Positions 34,910-43,592 of a stretch of 45,878 bases of DNA are shown piece by piece (within the stretch, counting starts at the first letter, position 1; each line of letters opens with the position of its first letter). Under the pieces are notes generated by a model that made no database searches, had not been told where the DNA came from, and worked only from the letters and a program-made list of their open reading frames with translations. Origin of the DNA: an uncultured Bacteroidales bacterium (GTDB lineage Bacteria > Bacteroidota > Bacteroidia > Bacteroidales > Muribaculaceae); assembly GCA_946412245.1 (NCBI GenBank), contig CAMKGM010000017.1, positions 1-45,878 of the forward strand. Reading direction: 5' to 3'. The translations under genes were made by a program, and so were the position numbers.

Positions 34910-35281
34910 TCAGTCGCGATTGGCGGCATTCTTTTGGTGCAGTGAGATGACGCTGTCGCCAATTGCGGGATTGGGATTGTGCACATAGGTAACCACCATG
35001 GTGTCGCCTTCTTGCCAGGTGTCGAAGCTGTCACGGTCAAGGTCGGGGTACTCAAATGGATGTACTTCGCCTTTTTCGTCTTCAAGTTCGATGCTGGCAT
35101 GCGCTCCCCCCACTGCCACACCTGTGAGCGTGGTCGTTGTCATTTCATCGGCACTGACACTCTGCTCAACCGATGGCTGCGCACTTGCTGAGGAGGTGTT
35201 GCTCTCCTTGGTACAAGCGGCCGTGAGCACCACGAGCGCCGCTGTGAGCATTACGACTGATATGTTTCGCATTATTTTCAT
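34910..35281 (-). CDS. Small lipoprotein
   Basis: A 123-residue protein with a lipoprotein signal peptide: basic start, hydrophobic core VVMLTAALVVLTAAC with lipobox LTAAC, Cys23. A Ser/Thr-rich linker follows, then an acidic domain (TLTGVAVGGAHASIELEDEK, TMVVTYVHNPN) of no known family. It is probably anchored at the outer membrane facing the periplasm. It has its own promoter (35334-35363) and a leader with a small hairpin. Function unknown. Confidence 0.75.
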   Translation of the reverse strand: MKIMRNISVVMLTAALVVLTAACTKESNTSSASAQPSVEQSVSADEMTTTTLTGVAVGGAHASIELEDEKGEVHPFEYPDLDRDSFDTWQEGDTMVVTYVHNPNPAIGDSVISLHQKNAANRD

Positions 35282-35333
35282 TAAATTTATTGCTATTGCG
35301 TGAGCGCATGAGTGCGCTACACGTTTTGCGCTA

Positions 35334-35363
35334 CAAAATTAGTTTATTTTGCGTAAGTGTCAA
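35334..35363 (-). promoter_or_regulatory. Promoter of the lipoprotein gene
   Basis: On the minus strand TTG (35363-35361) and TAATTTTG (35341-35334) are separated by 19 bp. The leader (about 45 nt) contains a perfect 6-bp hairpin agcgca/tgcgct near 35302-35318. Confidence 0.75.
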
Positions 35364-35376
35364 AATATAATCACAA

Positions 35377-35424
35377 AAAATCATCAAAATCAGCAGCCAC
35401 CCTTGAATGAGCGGGGTGGCTGCT
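35377..35424 (-). terminator. Terminator of rpsA
   Basis: An 11-bp perfect stem agcagccaccc (35392-35402) / gggtggctgct (35414-35424), followed on the minus strand by a U-rich stretch (complement of the A-rich 35375-35390). Confidence 0.85.
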
Positions 35425-35457
35425 TGATGATTCATGTAAGGAGTTCAGGCTATGCCG

Positions 35458-37239
35458 TTATTCACCTTTTTCGAGTTTCTCCTTGAGCTCAGCGAGTTGG
35501 CTGATGTCGCCCAGAGTAGTTTTCTCGATGTTGGTGTTCACAGCGGGAGCGTCGTCCTTCTTGGTAGCCTTCTTAGCGGCTGCAGCCTTGCGGCTCTCGG
35601 CGCGCTGCTCATCTTCAAAGATGCGGCTGTGCGAGAGGATAATGCGCTTAGCTTCCTTGTTGAACTCAATCACCTTGAACTGGAGTTTCTCGTCTTGCTT
35701 GGCCTGAGTGCCGTCTTCCTTAACGAGGTGCTTGGGAGTTGCGAAACCTTCAACGCCATAGGGGAGGCTGATAACAGCACCCTTGTCGAGAAGCTCAACA
35801 ATAGTACCCTCATGCACGCTGCCCACGGTGAACACGGTCTCAAACACGTCCCAAGGATTCTCCTCGAGCTGTTTGTGACCGAGGCTCAAGCGGCGGTTTT
35901 CCTTGTCGATTTCAAGAACTTGAACGTCGATGTCGGCACCGATTTGAGTAAACTCGCTGGGGTGTTTAATCTTCTTGGTCCAAGAGAGGTCGCTGATGTG
36001 GATAAGTCCATCAACACCTTCTTCAAGCTCTACGAACACACCGAAGTTGGTGAAGTTGCGCACCTTTGCAGTGTGCTTGCTTCCCACGGGGTATTTCTCT
36101 TCGATAGTTTCCCAAGGATCAGACTTGAGCTGCTTGATACCCAGAGACATCTTGCGCTCGTCGCGGTCCAGAGTCAGGATTTGAGCCTCAACCTCGTCGC
36201 CCACCTTCATGAAGTCTTGAGCGCTGCGCAGGTGCTGCGACCAGCTCATTTCGCTCACGTGGATAAGACCCTCAACACCGGGAGCAATCTCAACGAATGC
36301 GCCGTAGTCGGTCATCACCACAACCTTACCCTTAACACGGTCGCCCACCTTCAGGTTAGCATCAAGCTTGTCCCAAGGATGCGGCTGGAGCTGCTTCAGA
36401 CCCAGAGCAATGCGCTTCTTCTCCTCGTCAAAGTCGAGAATAACGACGTTCAGCTTCTGGTCGGGCTCAACAATGTCATTAGGATTGTTCACGCGGCCCC
36501 AAGAGAGGTCGGTGATGTGAATAAGACCGTCAACGCCACCCAGGTCGATGAACACACCATAGGCAGTGATGTTCTTAACGGTACCCTCAAGAACCTGACC
36601 TTTTTCAAGCTTAGCGATAATTTCCTTACGCTGCTGCTCAAGCTCGGCCTCGATGAGAGCTTTGTGCGAAACAACCACGTTCTTGAATTCCTGGTTGATT
36701 TTCACCACCTTGAATTCCATGGTTTTGCCTACGAACACATCGTAGTCGCGAATGGGCTTGACGTCAATTTGCGATCCAGGGAGGAAGGCCTCGATGCCAA
36801 ACACGTCAACAATCATACCGCCCTTAGTGCGGCACTTGATGAAGCCCTTAATAATTTCATCATTGTCAAGCGCTTGATTAACGCGTTCCCAACTCTTGCT
36901 GGCACGAGCCTTCTTGTGCGAGAGCACGAGCTGACCCTTGCGGTCTTCCTGACTTTCAACATACACCTCAACAGTGTCGCCTACCTTCAGGTCGGGGTTG
37001 TAACGGAATTCGTTAAACGGAATAATGCCGTCCGACTTAGCACCGACGTTAACCACCACCTCGCGCTTGTTGATAGAGATGACAGTACCTTCAGTTACTT
37101 CCTTGTCCTTAATCGAGGCCAGGGACTTGTCGTAGGTTTTTTCCAATTCCTCATGGGATGCACCCTTTTGAGTTTCGCCTTTTTCATAGGCGTCCCAGTC
37201 GAAATCTTCGATGGGAGAATTTTTTAATTCTTCGCTCAT
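35458..37239 (-). CDS. rpsA: 30S ribosomal protein S1
   Basis: A 593-residue protein with six S1 RNA-binding domains, each about 70-85 residues apart. Recognisable repeats are VSINKREVVVNVGAKSDGII, ITAYGVFIDLGGVDGLIHIT, MTDYGAFVEIAPGVEGLIHV and FTNFGVFVELEEGVDGLIHI. The Lys/Ala-rich tail is typical of Bacteroidetes S1. It binds mRNA on the 30S subunit; Bacteroidetes initiate largely without Shine-Dalgarno, which makes S1 important. The promoter is at 37310-37339. A long open frame on the other strand is a codon-bias shadow. Confidence 0.95.
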   Translation of the reverse strand: MSEELKNSPIEDFDWDAYEKGETQKGASHEELEKTYDKSLASIKDKEVTEGTVISINKREVVVNVGAKSDGIIPFNEFRYNPDLKVGDTVEVYVESQEDRKGQLVLSHKKARASKSWERVNQALDNDEIIKGFIKCRTKGGMIVDVFGIEAFLPGSQIDVKPIRDYDVFVGKTMEFKVVKINQEFKNVVVSHKALIEAELEQQRKEIIAKLEKGQVLEGTVKNITAYGVFIDLGGVDGLIHITDLSWGRVNNPNDIVEPDQKLNVVILDFDEEKKRIALGLKQLQPHPWDKLDANLKVGDRVKGKVVVMTDYGAFVEIAPGVEGLIHVSEMSWSQHLRSAQDFMKVGDEVEAQILTLDRDERKMSLGIKQLKSDPWETIEEKYPVGSKHTAKVRNFTNFGVFVELEEGVDGLIHISDLSWTKKIKHPSEFTQIGADIDVQVLEIDKENRRLSLGHKQLEENPWDVFETVFTVGSVHEGTIVELLDKGAVISLPYGVEGFATPKHLVKEDGTQAKQDEKLQFKVIEFNKEAKRIILSHSRIFEDEQRAESRKAAAAKKATKKDDAPAVNTNIEKTTLGDISQLAELKEKLEKGE

Positions 37240-37608
37240 TTAATTAAAAGTTAATAAAATAGGTTAGTTATAAAGCATCATGCAGATTCGTTCCCGCAAA
37301 ATGCGACCGCAAAGTTACTCATTATTTTTCACATGACAAGCACTTTAGCCCCATTTTTTAAGAAAAAAACGAAATCAGTCTTCAGTTGCCAGTCTTCAGT
37401 CTTCAGTTTTCAGTTGTGACCGACATATTTGGTCGTGCTTCGCACTTAAAATTACAATGCTTTGCATTAAAATTAAATTATTTAAAATTAAGCGCAACAG
37501 TGACTCAAATTATACAATAAAATGAAAACATTTTTTCATTTCTTTCTTTCACATTATTATAATATTTACTAAATTTGCATCATGAATAATATATAACATG
37601 ATTTAGAC
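37240..37608. other. Intergenic region between rpsA and the CRISPR locus
   Basis: Holds the rpsA promoter (37310-37339), ttcagt tandem repeats (37374-37416), two mini-hairpins (gtgc-ttc-gcac at 37435-37445; aatgc-ttt-gcatt at 37456-37468) and an AT-rich tract. A plus-strand TAAATTTG (37570-37577) matches TAnnTTTG but lacks a -33 TTG; it would transcribe antisense to tracrRNA. No gene seen. Confidence 0.5.
37310..37339 (-). promoter_or_regulatory. Promoter of rpsA
   Basis: On the minus strand TTG (37339-37337) and TAACTTTG (37317-37310) have a 19-bp spacer, giving a leader near 65 nt. Confidence 0.8.
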
Positions 37609-37636
37609 AAAAAAATCCCACGACTACATCGCGGGA
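37609..37636 (-). terminator. Terminator of tracrRNA
   Basis: Stem tcccacga (37616-37623) / tcgcggga (37629-37636) with one G-U pair and a 5-nt loop, followed on the minus strand by seven U. Confidence 0.85.
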
Positions 37637-37661
37637 ATAAGATCTTCGGCTTATAGCCTTG

Positions 37662-37691
37662 TTGTGAAAAGTCTTTCACGTTGTATCTTTG
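37662..37691 (+). promoter_or_regulatory. cas9 promoter inside the tracrRNA anti-repeat
   Basis: On the plus strand TTG (37662-37664) and TATCTTTG (37684-37691) have a 19-bp spacer, the same elements in the same places as in each CRISPR repeat. Expected start near 37697, with a leader of about 65 nt to the cas9 ATG at 37762. No other promoter pattern lies between it and cas9. Confidence 0.7.
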
Positions 37692-37696
37692 TTCTG

Positions 37697-37726
37697 CAAA
37701 GTTAGTATATAATTTTATAACCGCAA
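37697..37726 (-). promoter_or_regulatory. tracrRNA promoter
   Basis: Minus strand TTG (37726-37724), 19 bp, TAACTTTG (37704-37697). Its -7 box is only 5 bp from the -7 box of the plus-strand cas9 promoter, so the two polymerases would overlap. Confidence 0.8.
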
Positions 37727-37761
37727 AATTTTTTACAAGAAACAACATAATTCTTTTCGTT

Positions 37762-40700
37762 ATGGATAATATTTTAGGCATTGATTTAGGCTCCGGATCC
37801 ATTGGAATGGCTCTTCGCAATGAGTATGCAGGTCCTACAATGAAAGAGCAGCTTCAGTATTTTTCTTCCGATATTTTTCAATCGGGGGTCGGTAAAGACA
37901 AAACAGGTGAATATTCTTTTGCAGCCGAACGAACTAAAAATCGACAGAGTCGCCGTTTGAACGAAACTCGTCGTCGTAAACTTTGGGCAACATTGGGTTT
38001 GCTCATTGAGCATGGATATTGCCCAATGAAACCAGAGTCTTTGATTCAATGGTCAACATATAACAAATCAAAAGGACACTATCGCCGTTATCCTATTGAA
38101 GACCTTGCATTTGACCAATGGATAAAACTTGATTTCAACGGCGATGGAAAACCCGATTTCACAAGTCCTTATCAGTTGCGTCGCTTGTTGATTGAGGAAC
38201 AACTTGATTTTTCCATTGCCGAAAACCGCCATAAATTGGGCCGTGCCATTTATCACATTGCGCAACACCGTGGTTTCAAGAGTAGCAAAGGCGAAACCAT
38301 TAAAGAAAGCGATAGTAGCAGAAAGGGAGACGAAGGACTCGATGTGGCTCAAGAAATGAAAAAATCCGAGACCAAACTTTCCAAAGGCATTGTTGAGTAC
38401 ATGCAGCAACACAACCTGAAGACAGTGGGCCAGGCTTTTGCCTATCTTGAACTTGATGGCGAACGCATTCGCAACAATGCTACCTATAAAGCCGTGCGTT
38501 CGCAGTATGTCGACGAAATTAAGGCAATCTTCGATTTTCAAGATGGTTTGAATGTAAATAGTGAATTCTGCACTCGCTTGCTCAGCACAAAGAAAGGCGA
38601 GGGTACACTTTTCTATAAAAAACCCTTGCGTTCACAAAAAGGTCTAGTAGGAAAATGCACCTTAGAACATTCCAAAACTCGTTGCCCAGCAAGTCATCCT
38701 TACTATGAAATTTTCAAAGCGTGGTCTATCCTTAACAATATCAAATGTCGCAAAGATGCCAACCACGAGATGACACCCCTCACCATTGAGCAGAAAGAGG
38801 ACATTTTCTTCACTCTATTTATATCAAGAGTTAAGAGCAATTTCCAATTTGTTGATATTAGAAAATATATTGAAAAGAATGTGCTCCATGCCGCAATTGA
38901 CAAAGAAACTGGCTGTGCCATTAACTACAAGGACAATCAAAGTTTTGACGGTTGTCCCATCACTGCACGCCTTTATCGCATCTTTGCGCCTATATGGGGT
39001 GTAGAAAAAGGTGACTGGAAAGGAACACAATGGCTCATTGAGAAACTGAATGAGAACATCATTCAAGGCACAAAGCAACGAACAACTCACGGAGCGACCG
39101 ATTTGAGCAATCACACGGTGATGTATTCACCCATTGATGTGTGGCACATTTGTTATGAAGCCGACGAACCTGAAGATGTTTCGGCTGTGGCCAACAATCG
39201 CCTCCAACTAAATGAAGAAACATCAAAAGAACTCTTACGCATCTGGTCTGCCATCCCTCAAGGATATGCTTCCTTGAGCTTAAAGGCCATTACAAATATC
39301 AACGTTTTTTTAGTTCAGGGCTTAAAATATAACGATGCTACTCTTTTGGCAAAGATTCCCGAAATCGCTCACATCGATAGCCAGCAGGCCATTGATCTCG
39401 TTTCCGAGTTCAACGAGAATGTCCGTTCCAAAATCGACCATCAAACACAAGTTATAGCCATTGTCAATAATCTAATTGCCAGTTACAAAGCATTGCTCGA
39501 GGACGAACAATTCGCTTTCAAAAACTATGAATATCAACTTGACGAAAAAGATAAGAACGATGTTCTGAAAGCAATTGAAGGTTTTGTCGGCCCACACACT
39601 TGGGGCGAGATGGATGCAGAAGAACAATTGCGTCTTATCGGAGATGTCGAAAAGGGCTATCAGGCATTCTTCAAGAGCCATGAGCGCAATTTTATGGAAA
39701 AGCCCAAAATGGATGAGGCCTTCAAGGACTTTCTTTCTAATCGCTTCCCTGAGGTGAATCCCGACAAATGGGAAAAACTCTACCATCATTCCGATATCTC
39801 CCTCTATCCTATTTCATCCGGCGGCTCCGACCGTTCAAAGTGGCGTTTAGGCTCACCTAATATTGGGTCTATTCGCAATCCGGTTGTACTTCGCACCCTC
39901 AACAAACTGCGTCGCAAAATCAACACAATGCTCGATGCCGGTATGATATCCTACGATGACACACGCCTTGTCGTTGAAACTGCAAGCGAGTTCAACGATG
40001 CCAACATGCGATGGGCAATTGAAACCTATCAGCGCCAACGCGAAGCCGAAAACAAGCAAATCAGAGCCATTCTCGAAGAATTTGTTGCTAAAAAAAGTAT
40101 CAACAAATCAATAGGAGAGAACGAAATCGACCGCACAAGATACATGCTTGAACAAGGCGATAACGAGATGCTAATTGCTGAAAAACCTTCCGATACCTAC
40201 TCTAAAGTCAAGGACCGTGATATTAAGAAATACAAATTATGGCTTGAACAAGGTTGTGTGTGCATGTATACGGGCAAGGTCATCAGTCTTTCTCAGTTGT
40301 TCGACGATAACGCCATCGACATTGAGCACACCATTCCTCGCAGCCTCTCATTCGACAATTCCGACCAGAATCTCACGGTGTGCGATTCACATTATAATCG
40401 CGCTGTCAAGAAGAATCAGATTCCCACTCAATTACCCAACTACGACAAGACCGTGACAATTGATGGCGTATCATATTCACCCATCATCGATAGACTCGAC
40501 AAATGGGAGAAACGCGTTGAGCGACTCAAAGAGAATATCGACTATTGGGTAGCGCAATCTCGTCGTGCCGCTACAAAAGACCGCAAGGACCAGTGTATTC
40601 GTCAACGACACTTGTGGCGTATGGAATACGATTACTGGCGCCGCAAACTCGAGCGCTTTACCATGCAAGAGGTGAAAGACGGATTCAAGAATAGTCAGTT

Positions 40701-42150
40701 GGTTGACACGCGTATCATTACGAAATATGCGACCCTTTATCTCAAGAGTGTTTTCAATCGGGTAGATGTGCAAAAAGGTAGTGACACCGCTGAATTCCGC
40801 AAAATCTTGGGAATACAAAGTATAGAGGAAAAGAAAGACCGTAGCCGGCATTCGCATCATGCTATTGATGCGGCAGTTCTCACGCTTATTCCCACTCATG
40901 CTCGCGCCAAAAAGATGCGCCAACTCTTTGCTGAAATTGAAGAAGCCGAGAAATTAGGCAAAAATAGTGATGCCAACATTAAGAGAAATGCGCTTGACAG
41001 GGAATTGAAAGCATGCAACATTGGGAAAGATGCTCCTGATATGGGTTCTTATATCGACGAAAATATCCTTATTAATCAGCATGCCACAAACAAAGCACTT
41101 TTGCCCGACATGAGAAATGGTGTTGTCGGAAAACCTCAGAAACTTGTTGTGAAAGGACGTAAACGAATCGTATGGGCTCAAGGTGATTCTATTCGTGGCA
41201 GATTGCACAAGGAAACATTCTTCGGCGCAGTTCAATTACCATTAACTGAAGGTAAAGGAATGGATAGGTCTTTCGCCATGAAAGATCGTCGTTTTGTCTA
41301 TCCCAAAACCGAAGACAAATTCATGGTAGTCCGGAAACCCATTGCTGATTTCACTAAAGAATCCGACCTTGAGGCTATTGTTGACACTAATTTGAGGCAC
41401 ATGATTGTTAAAACCATCAAAAATCGTTTGACACAAGGCATGTCGTTTAAAGAAGCGGTTTCACAAGAAATTTGGATGCTCGACAAGGATGGCAATGAAA
41501 TCAAAACAGACCGCAAAGGTCATCACTTGCGTCCCATTCGCCATGTGAGATGTTTGGTAAAAGCTGGACGTGGTTATATGACCTACGAAAAATCTTTGCA
41601 AATCAGAAAACATAACCACATTTCCAACAAGCACCTTGTGAATCTCTCCAATCGTGACTATAAATATAATGTGTATGCCCAAAACGACACAAACCAGGTA
41701 TTCTTGCTTTATGAGGGCATAAAAGGCGGTAAAGTCGTCAGAAAGAGCCGTATTATCAGTCTGTACGAATTGTCACAATCATTCAAAGGAAAGATAATAT
41801 CCAATTATTTTGCCTTTTTCAGCAAAGAACCTTATTATGCCACAATTTCCGAGAAAGGAGTAGAGTATAAATTGACTGCGGCCATAGAACCGGGAACAAA
41901 GGTGCTACTTTGGAATGAATCGCCCGATGAATTGAAAGACCTCATCAATGACACACAAGAGTTGTCAAAACGATTGTTTGTTGTAAAAATATTTAATACA
42001 ACAAGTTCAGATAGATTATTTTTATTACCTCATTATTCGTCAAATGATTCTACATTATTCTCACTAGTTCCTAACGACTTTAATTTTTTGATTGAACACC
42101 GCGACTTTGAGATGGATTTGCTCGGTAATATCACTTTAATCAATCTCTGA
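37762..42150 (+). CDS. cas9: CRISPR-associated endonuclease Cas9 (type II-C)
   Basis: A 1462-residue RNA-guided nuclease. RuvC-I starts NILGIDLGSGSIGMALR (Asp8), then the Arg-rich bridge helix (NRQSRRLNETRRRKLW). RuvC-II has Glu739 in LVVETASEFND. The HNH domain has CMYTGKVISL, then IDIEHTIPRSLSFDNSDQN (His856) and NRAVKKNQ. RuvC-III has RHSHHAIDAAVLTLI (His1032/1033, Asp1036). All catalytic residues are present. It is long for II-C (often 1000-1100) but similar to known long Bacteroidetes Cas9 proteins. The ATG at 37762 is preferred to an earlier in-frame TTG because it directly precedes RuvC-I and lies downstream of the promoter. Adjacent cas1 begins 2 bp after the stop. There is no cas4 or csn2, as expected for II-C. 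Confidence 0.97.
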   Translation: MDNILGIDLGSGSIGMALRNEYAGPTMKEQLQYFSSDIFQSGVGKDKTGEYSFAAERTKNRQSRRLNETRRRKLWATLGLLIEHGYCPMKPESLIQWSTYNKSKGHYRRYPIEDLAFDQWIKLDFNGDGKPDFTSPYQLRRLLIEEQLDFSIAENRHKLGRAIYHIAQHRGFKSSKGETIKESDSSRKGDEGLDVAQEMKKSETKLSKGIVEYMQQHNLKTVGQAFAYLELDGERIRNNATYKAVRSQYVDEIKAIFDFQDGLNVNSEFCTRLLSTKKGEGTLFYKKPLRSQKGLVGKCTLEHSKTRCPASHPYYEIFKAWSILNNIKCRKDANHEMTPLTIEQKEDIFFTLFISRVKSNFQFVDIRKYIEKNVLHAAIDKETGCAINYKDNQSFDGCPITARLYRIFAPIWGVEKGDWKGTQWLIEKLNENIIQGTKQRTTHGATDLSNHTVMYSPIDVWHICYEADEPEDVSAVANNRLQLNEETSKELLRIWSAIPQGYASLSLKAITNINVFLVQGLKYNDATLLAKIPEIAHIDSQQAIDLVSEFNENVRSKIDHQTQVIAIVNNLIASYKALLEDEQFAFKNYEYQLDEKDKNDVLKAIEGFVGPHTWGEMDAEEQLRLIGDVEKGYQAFFKSHERNFMEKPKMDEAFKDFLSNRFPEVNPDKWEKLYHHSDISLYPISSGGSDRSKWRLGSPNIGSIRNPVVLRTLNKLRRKINTMLDAGMISYDDTRLVVETASEFNDANMRWAIETYQRQREAENKQIRAILEEFVAKKSINKSIGENEIDRTRYMLEQGDNEMLIAEKPSDTYSKVKDRDIKKYKLWLEQGCVCMYTGKVISLSQLFDDNAIDIEHTIPRSLSFDNSDQNLTVCDSHYNRAVKKNQIPTQLPNYDKTVTIDGVSYSPIIDRLDKWEKRVERLKENIDYWVAQSRRAATKDRKDQCIRQRHLWRMEYDYWRRKLERFTMQEVKDGFKNSQLVDTRIITKYATLYLKSVFNRVDVQKGSDTAEFRKILGIQSIEEKKDRSRHSHHAIDAAVLTLIPTHARAKKMRQLFAEIEEAEKLGKNSDANIKRNALDRELKACNIGKDAPDMGSYIDENILINQHATNKALLPDMRNGVVGKPQKLVVKGRKRIVWAQGDSIRGRLHKETFFGAVQLPLTEGKGMDRSFAMKDRRFVYPKTEDKFMVVRKPIADFTKESDLEAIVDTNLRHMIVKTIKNRLTQGMSFKEAVSQEIWMLDKDGNEIKTDRKGHHLRPIRHVRCLVKAGRGYMTYEKSLQIRKHNHISNKHLVNLSNRDYKYNVYAQNDTNQVFLLYEGIKGGKVVRKSRIISLYELSQSFKGKIISNYFAFFSKEPYYATISEKGVEYKLTAAIEPGTKVLLWNESPDELKDLINDTQELSKRLFVVKIFNTTSSDRLFLLPHYSSNDSTLFSLVPNDFNFLIEHRDFEMDLLGNITLINL

Positions 42151-42152
42151 CT

Positions 42153-43422
<1,270 letters not shown>

Positions 43423-43490
43423 TTTTTTAACAATTTCTTTTGGGTGTGCTTGCCTTTTTCGCGCAAATGTAATGCCACTTACTAAAAAAT

Positions 43491-43526
43491 AAAACCTGTA
43501 GAAACTCTGCAGGTTTTTGTTTTTTG
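43491..43526. terminator. Bidirectional terminator between cas operon and array
   Basis: An 11-bp stem aaacctgtaga (43492-43502) / tctgcaggttt (43506-43516) with a 3-nt loop, T-run after it on the plus strand (43514-43526), and a U-rich run on the minus strand (complement of 43484-43494). It can end both the cas transcript and the oppositely directed array transcript. Confidence 0.85.
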
Positions 43527-43552
43527 GACACAACTTTTTATTTTTCTGGAAT

Positions 43553-43568
43553 CCATGTAATTGCATGG
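43553..43568. repeat. Palindrome next to the CRISPR array
   Basis: ccatgtaattgcatgg reads nearly the same on both strands. It lies 25 nt from the first repeat. It may mark the array boundary or be part of a trailer transcript; no function can be assigned. Confidence 0.4.
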
Positions 43569-43592
43569 TTTTTAGCGATTTGCAAGCGTTCA

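Larger units (their letters stand above)
37609..37693 (-). ncRNA. tracrRNA of the type II-C system
   Basis: Minus-strand RNA of about 85 nt. The anti-repeat (37694-37661) can pair with the crRNA repeat in three blocks: 8 bp (UUCACAAC with GUUGUGAA), 6 bp (UGAAAG with CUUUCA) and 11 bp (CAAAGAUACAA with UUGUAUCUUUG). A short hairpin GGCU-AUA-AGCC (37658-37648) follows. The molecule ends with a strong terminator stem (37616-37623 with 37629-37636) and seven U. The promoter is TTG (37726-37724) with TAACTTTG (37704-37697), 19 bp apart, so transcription should begin near 37692-37694. Everything needed for a tracrRNA is present in the right order. Confidence 0.88.

Noticed and set aside
35452-37227. 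A 591-codon open frame on the plus strand over rpsA
   Set aside because: It is the exact antisense of ribosomal protein S1, has no own promoter, and reads as a codon-bias shadow (Leu/Val/His-rich).
37661-37694. The repeat-like sequence upstream of cas9 as a leftover CRISPR unit or a plus-strand tracrRNA
   Set aside because: The minus strand has a promoter, anti-repeat pairing with array RNA and a terminator, so the minus-strand tracrRNA reading explains it better. No spacer-like partner is visible.
37681-37761. An earlier TTG start for cas9 adding 27 residues
   Set aside because: It lies within the promoter and before the expected transcription start; the ATG at 37762 directly precedes the RuvC-I motif.
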